NCBI GenBank assembly: GCA_963377175.1
Contig: CAUJNA010001857.1
Location: forward strand, 1 to 64,000
From: Effrenium voratum
Taxonomy: Eukaryota; Sar; Dinophyceae; Suessiales; Symbiodiniaceae
Length of the DNA: 64,000 nucleotides
Reading direction: 5' to 3'
This document shows positions 40,006 through 52,880 of this stretch, one piece after another; positions within the stretch are counted from its first letter, which is position 1, and every line of letters begins with the position of its first letter. The notes beneath the pieces were generated by a model. The model was given only the letters and a program-made list of their open reading frames with translations, did not search any database and was not told the DNA's origin. The translations under genes were made by a program, and so were the position numbers.

Positions 40006-41665
40006 TCACACTTCGGACGTCGAAGTGGGGCGTAGGGGCAAACGCAGCAAGCACACGTTCTTCCGGGCCGCCGCCCGGCCACGCCAGTGCTTCATGTCGG
40101 TGAGGGCCACGCGCTGCTTGGCCTGCACGAAGTTCCCGGTCTCCGGGCTCAGACGGCCGGGCAGCGCCTGCCAAACGTTGAGGATGGCGCTGGCCTAAGT
40201 CAACTGAGTCAACGGAAACACCTCGTGCGAGATGCGCAACAGCACGCCGGATCGGCCGCAATCCGCCCGCGCCTTTTCGTACAGCTTGAAAGTCTTCTTC
40301 ATGGTGCTGCGGCTGGCTCCGGACTTGCTGATCTCGGGGGCGGCCTCCAGCTCCTCAGTCACGCCCAGGGCCATCGACTTCAGATCCTCCGCGGCCGCCT
40401 TCACCGCCAAGTCTGCGGCCTCTGCAACATTACTTGCAAGACCTGTGCTACAAGCGAAACGAGATCCCAAGCAACCAACACGAACCCCCTTGACGCTCAA
40501 GGCTCATACCGCGCCACTGCGAGAGCCAGTTCGAAGTCCCCACCGAGCCGCAGCATGAAAGTCCGTAAAGGGCTCCGTTCGATGTAAACACTCCAACGTG
40601 AGAAAAGCCCACAGAGGCACGCCAGTCCAGGGTTCGCACACACTCGAAACATACCCGCTTTCCTCTGCGAGCTCAAGTGAAACGCGCTGCGAAAGTTTGG
40701 GGCCGCCTCGCACGGAACGACGCCACGCAGGCTGCGAACCTTAACCTCACCCTGCCCCACTCTTGCCGAAAGAACCCCTGTACACACATACTGCGCAGGG
40801 CAAAAGAAATGTGCTGCACATGTATAGCCATGTCTAAGAACACTTGGCCCTCTCCGGCCTCCTTCTCTTCCGCGCCTGCAGCTTTGCACTTCTGCTGCTG
40901 CCCGAAGGGCGCCAAAATGCTCGGGGATGCGCTCTCCTCGACCTCCCGAGCTTCTGCGCAACTCCCAGCAAAGAAAACACAACCGTTCATTCCGCAAGCC
41001 AAAGGGGCAGCTTGCGCCCAACCTTCGCTTTGCGCCGGTGCCTCCAAGCCGAAGCACGGAAACACAAATTAGGTTTCGGCCGCCTTCTGGCAGAAAGGCG
41101 CGGGCCCGCAAACGTCCTTGTCTGGGTCGTAGAAGCACCGGAAGGCGCACTTGCTGCTCTTGCCCATGCAGGAGGCCTCGCCCAACATGGCATCGATCAG
41201 GACGCTCAGCTCCCGGTCCGGCTGGCTGAAGGCCTTGGCCTCGCTTCCGTCCATGTGAAGCTCCAGGCGTTGCGTACGCGGCTCGGGGTAAGCGGTCATC
41301 TCGTCCGCCTCGATGACCTTCTGGACGCCTTTGCTGTTGAAGAAGTAGAGCTGGCCGTGACCCTGGTAGACCACATGCCCCACCGAGCGGCCGCGCCAAT
41401 TGGACTTGGTTTCGCCCACGGCGGAGTTGTGGTCAGCCCGGAAGTACAAGGCCTCATCCTTTGCGTACTTGGTGTTGCCCCACTTGCCGCCTTCATAGGC
41501 TTGCCACCCGACAATGCTGACAGTGTCCATTCCATGAACCTCCTTGATCACCGCCGCGCCGTCTGGCATCAGCCGATACTTTGTGTCCAGACCATCAATC
41601 TCTACATACTTCGGTGGCTCATGGGCGGACGTGTTGCCAGCAACATATCTGAAGGTAATTGTTGA
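40006..41665 (-). CDS. Multi-exon gene of unknown function with a 27-nt candidate intron
   Basis: The upstream exon reads RYVAGNTSAHEPPKYVEID, LDTKYRLMPDGAAVIKEVHG, VSIVGWQAYEGGKWGN, HVVYQGHGQLYFFNSKGV, LSVLIDAMLGEASCMGKSS and CAFRCFYDPDKDVCGP...CQKAAET (41650-41069), with a Cys-rich end suggesting a secreted or disulphide-bonded module. Between 41068 and 40440 frames are unclear (40700-40504 has AEESGYVSSVCEPW and VPLWAFLTLECLHRTEPF). A helical exon (NVAEAADLAVKAAAEDLKS to LLRISHE, 40431-40222) meets a terminal exon (ASAILNVWQALPGRLSPETG... stop 40006) across 27 bases starting GTG and ending TTAG. The terminal exon has LTDMKHWRGRAAARKN. Family not recognised; the two halves may be different genes. 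Confidence 0.45.
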
Positions 41666-41721
41666 ATCCGACCATAATAGCGATGACCTTGGCCCACAAG
41701 CACGCCTCCTTGCGTTTGACC

Positions 41722-42096
41722 CTGCCAGACAAACAGACAGACAGAAAGACAGTCAGACAGACAGACAGACAGGCAGAGAGAGAGAGAGAGAGAGAAAAAA
41801 GAGAGAGAGACAGAGAGAGAGACAGATGGACAGACAGACAGACACACGGACACGCAAACAGACAGACACACAGGGAAGAAGAGAGGAAGAGAGGAATAGA
41901 GAAAGAGAGAAAGAGAGAGCAAAAAGAAAGAAAGACGGAAAGAGGGACAGAGAGAAGAAAAAAAAAGAGAGAAAGAGAGAAAAAGAGAAGGAGAAAGATA
42001 GAAGATGGAAAGAGGGGAAGAGACAAAGAAGGAAGCAAAAAGAGAGAAGCAGAAAAAGAGAGACAGAAAGAAAGAAAGAAAGACAGAAAGACAGAC

Positions 42097-42127
<31 letters not shown>

Positions 42128-42184
42128 ACGAAAGCAAGAAAGAAAGAGACAAGAGGACAAAAACATACACAAAGACAGACAAAG

Positions 42185-42215
<31 letters not shown>

Positions 42216-42290
42216 GACAGAAACAAAGAAACAAAAACAAAGGGACAAAGAAACAAAGCGGCAAAGAGACAAAGAGACAAGGAGAATTAG
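41722..42290. repeat. (GACA)n/(GAGA)n/(GAAA)n purine microsatellite
   Basis: Almost pure purine plus C: GACAGACA to about 41770, GAGA runs, then GAAAGAAA and CAAAGAGACAAA units. Long Lys/Arg/Glu frames on plus and Ser/Leu/Phe frames on minus are artefacts. Confidence 0.95.
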
Positions 42291-42371
42291 AGGTGGGACA
42301 GAGAGGGACAAGCAGAATAGGAGTCCGCCGCCACATGAGGCCGGCGTCGGCGTTGGTGCCCGCGCGACCCT

Positions 42372-42660
42372 CTGCGGAGATCGTGCGTGTCGAAGCGCTC
42401 TCGCTGTGGCGCTGTGCGAATTCTTCTTGGTCTGGGCGAACCATCTCCGGACATCGTGCATGTCGAAGCGCTCTCGCTCTGGCGCCTTGTTCCTCGCGAA
42501 ATGGCCTTTGGAAGTTGTCTCGTGGTTTGCGCGGGTTCGATTCCCCCGTGGTCCGCGGCAGCTCCGGCTTGAAAATCGCAGCTTTTAAGTACAAACGTAG
42601 TACGCGGAGCGTGCTCCTGCAGCTCCGGCTAGAAAATCGAAACACGCGGAAAGACGCTTC
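42372..42660. repeat. Two duplicated segments: GTGTCGAAGCGCTCTCGCT pair and a GCAGCTCCGGCT pair
   Basis: 42376-42412 and 42450-42486 are near-identical (CGTGCRTGTCGAAGCGCTCT core). 42559-42583 and 42618-42643 share GCAGCTCCGGCTNGAAAATC, which is also the core of the tandem array at 58750-59420. Confidence 0.75.
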
Positions 42661-42989
42661 TCTCCCACCTCTTCCCCGCCCCCTCTCTCCCCTGACTCGG
42701 CAATCCGAGCGACGCCTTCCCTGTGGCCCACATGGTCCGGACGGAGAAGGACCCGTCCTCGCGCACCGCCTCGGCGCGCTGGAAATCCTCACCAGCGCGG
42801 CCCAGCGTTGTGGCCTGGCGAGACAGCCCCTGCAAACCTCCTTGGCCAGCATAGCCTACACAACACAAAGCAGGGCGTAAAAACGTGGCCCGCAAGCATA
42901 ACATAATAGAGAGCGCGAGGTAAGTATAATGTCAAATGCGGTCTTTTCATGCCGTGCACGATGCGACGGGCACTGCAAAGCGAAATTTC

Positions 42990-43760
42990 ATCATATTCTC
43001 GCGCGAGTTCCCTGCCCAAGTATGCTCGCGCGAGTTTGCTCGAGCAAGTGTGCTCCTGCGAGTTTGCTTGCGCAAGTGCTCTCTGGAAATGTTCTTGAAA
43101 CTTGCTCTGCGCACCACAAGTACTCTGCGAAGCTGCCCAGCGCATCTTAACTCTGCGCAAGTTGCTCTGCACAAGCGCGCGTGTTTTTGTGTGTCCTCTT
43201 CGATAACTGGTAATGCTTCGGTTTGCGCATTCCGCATCACCTCGAGACAGCTTCTCCAGACTCATCCGCGAGCACACGAAAGTAGCAAAAGTCCGCAGTT
43301 GTGGCACATCGACCACCCCGCATTGACCAAGCGGATCCGGCACCGGTTCTCGGACATCGACACCGACCCCTTGCGGGAACACCATACAGCACAGCTTTTG
43401 CACATTGAAGAGGATGTCATGTTTTGCAGAGAGGGCGCCCGCAGCGCCGCCCTAAAAATAACTTTAATCTCTCGCGCAGGGTTGCTGTTTCTTGCGCAGC
43501 TGCGCCCGCACAAGCTGTCTTGCACACGTGTTCCCGTGCAAGTGCGCTCGCGCAAGCTGTCTCGCGCACGCGTTCTCGCGCAAGTGTGCTCGTGCAAGTT
43601 GTCTCGCACGTGTTCTCGCGCAAGTGTGCTCGCGCAAGTTGTCTCGCGCGCCAGTTGTCTCGCACATTTGTGCTGGTGCAAGCGCGCTCGCGAAAGTGTG
43701 TCTTGCAGGCGCACACGTGCGAGAAGGCTCACACAAGTGTGTCCTCGCTCCGGAAAACTT
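42990..43760. repeat. Degenerate CTCGCGCAAGTGTG repeats in two blocks
   Basis: Blocks at about 42995-43175 and 43490-43745 consist of 11-22 bp units such as CTCGCGCAAGTGTG, CTCGTGCAAGTTGT and TCTCGCACGTGT. All frames stay open from composition. The 315 bases between the blocks hold no clear exon. Confidence 0.75.
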
Positions 43761-44801
43761 CTGCCTGCAAGGAGCTGAGCTTGGCTCCGCGGTACATCTC
43801 ACGTGCCGCAGACACCTCCCGCGCCGCCAGCAGAAAAATGAAGGCCTCAAGGCGAGCTTCTTCTCAAACACCGACAGCCGGCAGACAAACAACAGCACGC
43901 TTCTATGCGCCGGGAACCGCTACACCCGACACATCGCAAAACAAGTCAATCAAAGTGTCAGCAACATCTCCGACTTAGCTCAAACCAACCGAGGCGCCCA
44001 AGCCAGCTTCTGCCGCGTCGCACCGGAGCAGCCAGCCATGGCGAGTTTTGAGGGTTTCACAAACGACTTGCGTGAGATCTCGGGCAAAAGCTGCGGGCCT
44101 CAAGTCAAGGTTTTTAATTTTTGGGCTTCTTTTTTCAAAGCTCTCTCTCGAAAATTGTAAATCAACGGGGTCCCACAAAACTAGAAGGCCCTAATATTAC
44201 AAGCCCTCCGGCTTTTGTTTACTCAGGGGGGCTTGTTGCTGGGGAGAACGCGGATTAGACCTGCGGCTTGCGTAACCGCCGTTGGCACCAACGTCCTGAC
44301 GGGAAGCACAAAGCCTGGCAGGCCGCGCCGCCTCCTCGCCCTCGAACAACCCCCGCATCATAACACGCACAGGCTGCTTGCAGCCGGAGGCCCACGCAAC
44401 CAACCCCAACATCCAGCAGAGCGTGTGCGTCACAGAGGAACGCGACAAATGTCACACTCATTGCGTTGGCTGGGGAAAATGCAGAGAAAAACAATAGCTA
44501 AGCAAACCCTGCCCGGTCCGGCCTTCCAGACTTGACCAAAGCAGCAGGCATGCGATGGTAACAGCGCTTTTTTCCTCTGGTAGCCAAAGAAATCGAACGT
44601 CTTGGTCCTGACACTGCGCGCACCCGCGCATCAAGCAGTCCACGCCAGGGAAAACAACAGGTAGTAGTTGCAGGAACTCGCCGCGCAGCCCAAAACAAAA
44701 ACGGGCTTTGTCAGAAGTTGGCCATGAAGCCGCCAAACTGCGCCACAGTCATGGACCTGACAAGCCCTCCGCTTCACCGCCCACAATACTTCCTCTTCCT
44801 C

Positions 44802-44805
<4 letters not shown>
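43761..44805. other. No supported gene
   Basis: I see no coding stretch longer than about 60 codons with protein-like composition on either strand, and no repeat beyond short runs. Confidence 0.4.
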
Positions 44806-45740
<935 letters not shown>

Positions 45741-47160
45741 CTGAATGAGTGCAAGAAAGTGTGTGCAGGTTAGCGAGAGTAAGTGTGTGTCAGTTGAGTG
45801 AGTGAGAGTGTGAAGGGGGGGCTCCGGAGAACTCCGCCCTGAATGTTTGGGGGAATGTTGTTGGGGGGCGGGATGCTCGAACAATAACTGCAGGGGATAA
45901 CTGCGAAAAAGGGCGGGTAGCTGTTGTTCGGCTTTGTGCCCTCTTTTAGTGGCTTCATCTGCTTTTCTAATCCTACCCCCCCCCCTCAACCCCCCTCGCT
46001 TCTTTACAAGCCTGTTGTTCGGCTTTGTGATCTGGGCTTGTAACCACAAACTTTCTAGTAGTGTCTCCCTTCTTCCATTGGCTCCCCAAGGCGTAAAACA
46101 ATTGCATGGGACGCACGCATGGAAAATGCATACAGGATACACAACCACAGCATGTCGGTCGCATGTGAAAGTCAAACAGACATGCGTGCAACGTGCGCAA
46201 CAACAGTTGCACGAGGTACATCGCACACTCAAATGCCACCAGAGGGTGTGGAAGCTGCATGCAGGATCATGCCGAATCATGCCTGCAAAATGCCCCCCCC
46301 CCCCCCAAAAAAAACAAAAACCGAAAAAGCAGACAAACAACCCCGCTCCCTTTAGCCTGCGGAGCCCTCACCCCCCAAACCTAAAACAACCCCCGGGTGT
46401 TGGGCGGGTATAAGCCTGAACCAACCCCAACCCTAAACACCCAAGTAGCCAACCAAACCAACTCAACCCAGCGTAAACCCACCATGACAACCCTCCAAAT
46501 GGAACCCACACCGAACCAACACATACCACACAAGCCACCAACCCCCCACCCCGAACCTATCCTAAACCCACCCCACGAACCAACCCTGCGAAGGGTGCGA
46601 GCACAGGGGGTCTGCGGAGCTGCGATGGCGTGCTGCGCCGCGGAAAGCGTTAGTTTCGAAACAATCATTTTCGTGGACACAACAAACACTCTGACGAAAC
46701 TAGAGTTTGCGCCCAGAGAAACAAACTCACAGCCCGAGATCGCGACATGTTTATATTCAGCGCTGGAACGGTAGTTTGTCTGGAAAGCTAGTTTCGGTGT
46801 GCGAAACTAAACTTCTACCTCTGAGTTTCCTTTCAGAATTTCCCAGGAAACGAACAAACTAAACTCTCCGACGAAACGCTTGTTTCCCAAACTAGCCGTT
46901 CTAGGGTTTCAAACAAGTTTCTCCAGGCAAAACAAACTTTCACAGGAAGAATTTGTTTTCGAGAGGAAACAAATCTCTTTCACACCGGAAGCGTTTGTTT
47001 CTGCATTGGAGACTAACATATCCGCGCATGCGACAAAAGTTTAGAAGCATGACCTCAGAAGACATACCTATTGTCCAGAGAAGCAAAGCTTCCGGAAACG
47101 GCCATAAGTTTGTTTATCGTCTTGAAACAAACTTTAGGCCGAGCCAATAGTTGGTTCTTT
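45741..47160. other. Non-coding; degenerate CCCTAAACC-type tract and GAAACAAAC clusters
   Basis: 46380-46600 is C/A-rich with CCCAACCCTAAACACCC and AACCAACCCTG steps, resembling degenerate (CCCTAAA)n; its complement resembles the tract at 61555-62060. From 46650 to 47140 there are more than ten copies of GAAACAAA, GTTTGTTTC or AGTTTC, partly in inverted pairs. No gene. Confidence 0.5.
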
Positions 47161-47394
47161 CAATACTAACAAAGTAGTGCCAGCAAACTTCATGTGGGGC
47201 CTTGGCTTGTGGGGGCCTTCTGCCCTCCAGACAAAAACTTGAAGCCACGGGAAAACACAGGAAAAACACACCAAAAAAACACCCAGATTCCAAACCTGCC
47301 CAAGCGCCCAAAGTCGACGCTGGCTCAGCGCGTCTCAAGTACATGCCGACGCGGGAAAAAACGGGAACGAGTGGGACAAAACAAGCTGACGCGA

Positions 47395-48215
47395 GTGCAT
47401 GTGGGCGCATGTGGGCACATGTGGGCGCCGGCAAAAGCGCCCACAAGCCACAAAAGCGCCCACAAGCCCAGAAAGAGCGCCCGCCCACAACCGCCCACAC
47501 ACGCCCACCATCCCAGCAAAACCGCCCACCAGCAAGAGCGCACAAGCGCCCACAAGCCCAGCAAAAGCGCCCACAACCCCAAGAGAGCCCACAAGCGCCC
47601 ACAAGCCCAGCAAAAGCGCCCACAAGGATAACAAGAGCGCCCACAAGCGCCCATAAGCAAAATCCCTTAGCCAAAAGCGCTTACAAGCCCAGCAAAAGCG
47701 CGCACAAGCCCAGCAAGCCCCTACAGGCTCAGCAAAAGCGCTTTTGCTGGGCTTGTGGGCGCTTTTACCGGGCTTGTAAGACTTGGGCGCTTGTGGGCGC
47801 TTGGGATTTTGTGGGCGCTTGGGCTTTTGTGGGCGCTTGGGCGTGGGCTTGTGGGCGCTTCTGGGGTTTGGGCGCTCTGGCTTGTGGGCGCTTTTGCTGG
47901 GCTTGTGGGCGCTTGTGGACTTGTGTGTCGAAAACGGCAAAAGACGGGGGAAAGAAAAGGGCTGACGCAAGTGCATGTGGGCGCATGTGGGCGCACGTGG
48001 GCGCATGTGGGCGCCACAAACCCACAAGCCCAGCAAAAGCGCCCAGCCCCACAATCCCAGCAAAAGCGCCCACAAGCCCAGCAAGAGCAGGCCAGCAAAA
48101 GCGCCCACCCACAAGTGCTGAGCCCAGCAAAAGCGCCCACAGCCCAGCAGAAGCGCTTAGAAGCCCAGCAAGGGCGCTCACAAGCGCCCACAACCCCAGC
48201 AAGAGCAAAAGTGCG
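47395..48215. repeat. GCGCCCACAAGCCCAGCAAAA repeat array with orientation switches
   Basis: Units of about 12-21 bp (GCGCCCACAAGC, with CCCAGCAAAA) run in one orientation from 47440 to about 47730, flip at a perfect 18-bp palindrome (47731-47748, AGCAAAAGC arms), run inverted as GCTTGTGGGCGC to about 47935, and return to the first orientation from 48015 to 48200. Two GTGCATGTGGGCGCATGTGG blocks (about 47394 and 47971) start similar stretches. Confidence 0.88.
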
Positions 48216-48900
48216 CACAACCACAAGCACTCAGAAGCACACAAACACTCACAAACACTCACACACACACTCACAGACACGCGCACACACACACACACAC
48301 TCACAAGCACTCACAAACACTCACAAACGCTCACAAGCTCTCACAATCACTCACAAACACTCACACTCACAAACACTCACAAACACTCACAAACTCACAA
48401 ACACTCACAATCACTCACAAACACTCACAAACACTAACAAATACTCACAAACACTCACAAACACTCACAAGCACGCACGCGCTCACTCGCTCACTTGCTC
48501 ACTCGCTCACTCGCTCACTCGGCCACTCGCTCTCTCACTCACGCACTCACGTGCTCACGCAGTCACGCAGTCACGCAGTCACGTAGTCACGCCGTCACGC
48601 ACTCTCAACGCACGCACGCACTCTCTCTCTCTCTCTCTCTCTCTCCCTCTCTCTCTCACTCTCTCACTCACTCACTCACTCACTCACTCACTCACTCGCT
48701 CACTCACTCACTCACTCGCTCACTCGCTCCATCACTCGCTCGCTCGCTCGCTCACTCACTCACTCACTCACTCACTCACTCACTCACTCACTCACTCAAT
48801 CAAACACGCACTTCACTCCCTCTCTCTCTCTCTCCCTCCCCTCCCTCCCTTCCTCCCTCTCCGCCCTCCCTCCCTCTCTCCCTTCCCCCTGCCAGCTGTT
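48216..48900. repeat. (CACTCACAAA)n, (CTCACTCA)n and CTCCCT tract
   Basis: ACACTCACAAAC decamers to about 48470, GCTCACTC octamers to about 48600, (CT)n and (CACT)n to 48800, then CTCCCTCC to about 48890. No gene. Confidence 0.95.
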
Positions 48901-49079
48901 TCTTGCACACTGATTCACGTACGCAGCGTGTGCGCGCACGGACACACAAGGCGCTGAAGTTTTACGTGCGCCTGGGTACTCACAAAAGTAGCTGGAGGTC
49001 ATCCACAAACAAGCCTCCGGAGTCGCTAACACCCACAAACTCCAGACAGAGAGGGAGAGAGAGAGACAGGACAGAGAGA

Positions 49080-50604
49080 AAGAGCGCACTACACCGCCCA
49101 CGACGCCCAGAAAGATGCGCCCACAAGCCCAAGAACACCGCCCGCAACTCCCAGCAAGAACGCCACTCACATGTGAGTATCTGGGAAGCTCAGTTTTAGA
49201 CCCTTTGACCGGTTGATGGAGAAAGGCGAAGTCTCACGTGTTGGGGTTGGACCATTTTAGTGGTTGTGGCTTTGGACATTTTGCTGAGCTTGTGTGGGCG
49301 TTGTTGTTGGCGTTTTTCCTTGCGCGGGCGTGGGTGGCGTTGCGGGCGTCGGTGGCGTTGTGGGCGCTCTGTTTGGGCCTGTGGGCGCTTGTGGTTTTGA
49401 TGCGGCTGTTCTTCCTTGTGGGCACTTGCGGAGAGTTTTGTGCTGTTTGGGCCTGCGGGCGCTTGTGGGCGTTGCGGGCATCTTCCTGGGCTTGTGGGCG
49501 TCGGTGTTGCGGGCGTCTTCCGGGAGCGCCGTTGCGGGCGCTCTTCCTTGTGCTTGTGGGCAGTTTTGGAGGCTTGTGAGCATGTGGGCGCCGGTCTGTG
49601 GCTGGGCTTGTGGGCAGCGTTGTGGGCGCTTGTGGGCGGGCGTCTCATCGTTGAAAAGGTAAGGCTGTTATGCGCAGGTCGTTTGGGCAGGCAAGTGGCA
49701 CCAAGAAGCTTGGGTTCTGGGCAAATGACACAAGACCTGACCGAATTTGACAGACAGGGACAGGGAAAGCAAAAGGAGCACCCAATCTCCTTGCGCCCTC
49801 AACAAGACAAGCCGGATAGGTTGACGGTTAGATATGCGCGGCGCAGCTAGATGTCCAGAAATAAAACAACCTTGCGGCCAAAGGCTATGGGGTTGCGCAG
49901 CCTTTCTCAGCTGTTATGCCAGAAATGCTTCCAGAAGGTGTCGTTGAATGCCGCCCTTGTAAACATTAACAGGCGGCAATTTGAACCCTTCCCTTTGGAT
50001 TCTCACTCCCTGATGGGTTCCTGGACTTTAGTTATTTTTGGGAAGATCATGTTAGTTGTAAGCGACAACTTTGGTTGCATTTTTTGGCCAATCCACTCAG
50101 AGTCAGGTAAACATGTTCAACCCCCATGAAAAGAAGGTTTGAACCCCAGTAATGTAAGCGCCCATATGGACCGCTGAGTGCGCCCGCAACAGCGCAACAC
50201 TGCCGCCCACAAGCGCCCACAAGCGCCCGCAAGCACTCATGAAGAACGCCCGCAACCACCCACAAGGGCCCACCAAGAGCGCCCACAAGTGCCCGCAAGC
50301 AATTATGAAGGGAGCGCCTGCAACAGTGCCGCCCACCCCCCCCCCCCACACCCCACAAGCACCCAATGAAACCTTGCCCACATGCGCCCACAAGCGCACC
50401 CAGCAGAGAGCGGGGGCAAGCGCCCATATGCGCCGCGCACCCAAAAGCGCCCAAGAAGAGCGCCAGAAGCACCCGCCAAGAGGAACGCACAAGCGCCCGC
50501 AAGCACTCATGATGCACGCTTGCAAGACTTCCGTCCTTGTGGCCCACATGCGCCCACAAGCCCCACGAACGAGCGCCCACAAGCGTCCGCAAGTGCTCAT
50601 GAAC
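49080..50604. repeat. Further blocks of the GCGCCCACAAGC repeat around a unique core
   Basis: 49080-49160 (CCCACAAGC orientation), 49285-49640 (mostly GCTTGTGGGCG orientation, in GTGGGCGTTGCGGGCGTC-like units) and 50160-50600 (CCCACAAGCGCCC, with GCAAGCACTCATGA insertions at about 50230, 50497 and 50590). The unique core 49650-50150 shows no convincing gene. Confidence 0.8.
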
Positions 50605-51372
50605 AAACCACCTCCAGCTGGCCCTGTATCAAGCCCGCCATATTCCAATTGAGCCCCCAGTCCTTTTGGGTGGATGATCTGCGCAGGCTGACGTCAATCA
50701 ACTTGCGCTCTTCCTCCTCATGCTCCAGCCTGGCCTTTTCCTGCTTCACTTTCTCCTTGGCCTGTTCCTGCGCAATCTTTGCCGGTCTCTACCCAGCGTC
50801 CAAGGTAAGTCCAAGCCAAAAGATAAATCGCATTTGAGTCCTTGCATTGAAATCCACACACACACACACAAACACACGAACACCGCCAAGCTTGCCTTTG
50901 AGATGTTGCTTCTCAGGCACTGGTGGAAAAAGGGGGGCGAACCAAGGGAGTCACCGCCCGTGGCGTTGGCAGGGCGAGGCGTTGCCTAGTGGAAATGCTT
51001 CTGCGAAGGCCAAAACGGCTTCTAAGAAGGGCCCAAAGGGGGGGGCCTTCAAAGGAACCAAAACAGTCTCGGCTGGAGGGCCAGCTGCTACTGTTAGCTC
51101 AGATCAACCAGCTGCAACGATCGGGCATCAACATATCACTGATATCAATGATGCTCACCAGGTGAAAAGGGGGCTAGCGTTAAACATCATGCCGTTCCGG
51201 GAAGGATGCAGCAGACCCAGCATCAAACTCAGCTTGGCGTGCATACTAGGAAACACACGATCAAGCTGGGACAAAAACCAAACCCATACCAGGCCTTCTC
51301 GTCTTGGACTTGCGCTGGCTCAGGAGTTTCAGGAATCTCCGGCTCTTTCACCACCTCAGCAGAATGTTCCGC

Positions 51373-51840
51373 TCAACTTGCAAATTCCGCAGCGTTTGCC
51401 CAGACGGCCCTGCACTTGCAACGCCCCGCCTCTTCCGGGGTGGCTTTGGCCTCTTCAAACGCCGCAGTGTGGGTAAAGACCAAAGCAACCTCTGACTCCG
51501 TCTTGAGGCTCTGCCGCATCTCGCTGAACGTCGTGTGCCCCTGAACGGACATCAATCGGTCGCCCTTGCACACCACCTTGTCGACTCGCTGAAGGGAACA
51601 CTGCTCCCGGTTCCAGCTTTCCAGCGGAGTGCCGCGGTTGACAGCAACCACCTCCAGCTGGCCCTGTATCAAGCCCGCCATATTCCAATTGAGCCCCCAG
51701 TCCTTTTGGGTGGATGATCTGCGCAGGCTGACGTCAATCAACTTGCGCTCTTCCTCCTCATGCTCCAGCCTGGCCTTTTCCTGCTTCACTTTCTCCTTGG
51801 CCTGTTCCTGCGCAATCTTTGCCGGTCTCTACCCAGCGTC
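51373..51840 (-). CDS. Coiled-coil plus PDZ-like exon, copy in the second repeat junction
   Basis: On minus: KIAQEQAKEKVKQEKARLEH, EEEERKLIDVSLRRSST (charged coiled coil), then GLNWNMAGLIQGQLEVVAV, GTPLESWNREQCSLQRVDKV, KGDRLMSVQGHTTFSEMRQS and LKTESEVALVFTHTA. GDRLMSVQG plus the preceding Val/Leu strands and following Met-x-x-x-Leu helix fit a PDZ-like domain (peptide-binding). It spans the junction of two tandem copies. A splice donor probably lies after EEAGRCK (about 51410). Likely an internal exon of a gene duplicated in tandem. Confidence 0.6.
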
Positions 51841-52398
51841 CAAGGTAAGTCCAAGCCAAAAGATAAATCGCATTTGAGTCCTTGCATTGAAATCCACACA
51901 CACACACACACAAACACACGAACACTGCCAAGCTTGCCTTTGAGATGTTGCTTCTCAGGCACTGGTGGAAAAAGGGGGGCGAACCAAGGGAGTCACCGCC
52001 CGTGGCGTTGGCAGGGCGAGGCGTTGCCTAGTGGAAATGCTTCTGCGAAGGCCAAAACGGCTTCTAAGAAGGGCCCAAAGGGGCGGGGCCTTCAAAGGAA
52101 CCAAAACATTCTCGGCTGGAGGGCCAGCTGCTACTGTTAGCTCAGATCAACCAGCTGCAACGATCGGGCATCAACATATCACTGATATCAATGATGCTCA
52201 CCAGGTGAAAAGGGGGCTAGCGTTAAACATCATGCCGTTCCGGGAAGGATGCAGCAGACCCAGCATCAAACTCAGCTTGGCGTGCATACTAGGAAACACA
52301 CGATCAAGCTGGGACAAAAACCAAACCCATACCAGGCCTTCTCGTCTTGGACTTGCGCTGGCTCAGGAGTTTCAGGAATCTCCGGCTCTTTCATCACC

Positions 52399-52880
52399 TC
52401 AGCAGAATGTTCCGCTCAACTTGCAAATTTCGCAGCGTTTGCCTAAACGGCCCTGCAACTTGCAACGCCCCGCCTCTTCCGGGGTGGCTTTGGCCTCTTC
52501 AAACGCCGCAGTGTGGGTAAAGACCAAAGCAACCTCTGACTCCGTCTTGAGGCTCTGCCGCATCTCGCTGAACGTCGTGTGCCCCTGAACGGACATCAAT
52601 CGGTCGCCCTTGCACACCACCTTGTCGACTCGCTGAAGGGAACACTGCTCCCGGTTCCAGCTTTCCAGCGGAGTGCCACAGTTGACAGCAACCACCTCCA
52701 GCTGGCCCTGTATCAAGCCCGCCATATTCCAATTGAGCCCGCAGTCCTTTTGGGTGGATGATCTGCGCAGGCTGACGTCAATCAACTGGCGCTCTTCCTC
52801 CTCATGCTCCAGCCTGGCCTTTTCCTGCTTCACTTTCTCCTTGGCCTGTTCCTGCGCAATCTTTGCCCGTCTCTACTCGG
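52399..52880 (-). CDS. Coiled-coil plus PDZ-like exon, second copy
   Basis: Nearly identical to the exon at 51373-51840: QEQAKEKVKQEKARLEHEEE, GLNWNMAGLIQGQLEVVAVN, CGTPLESWNREQCSLQRVDK, KGDRLMSVQGHTTFSEMRQS. Differences are few (DCG for DWG, NCG for NRG). It lies upstream of the first copy on the minus strand, so a transcript could contain two PDZ-like domains in a row. A third coiled-coil copy at 50608-50760 lacks its PDZ half. Confidence 0.6.

Noticed and set aside
41544..42590. 300-400 codon Lys/Arg/Glu and Ser/Leu/Phe ORFs on both strands
   Set aside because: Purine microsatellite; openness is due to lack of T or A combinations needed for stops. Only the minus-strand end beyond 41569 is real coding.
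47202..49199. Pro/Thr/Lys and Ala/Gly/Trp-rich ORFs of up to 411 codons
   Set aside because: They read the GCGCCCACAAGC and CACTCACAAA repeats; both strands open, none protein-like.
50847..52588. Plus-strand ORFs in the tandem duplication (for example 50847-51476 and 51965-52588)
   Set aside because: The minus strand has the coherent coiled-coil/PDZ-like pattern; the plus frames shift between units and lack domain features. A plus-strand exon around 51060-51165 cannot be fully excluded.
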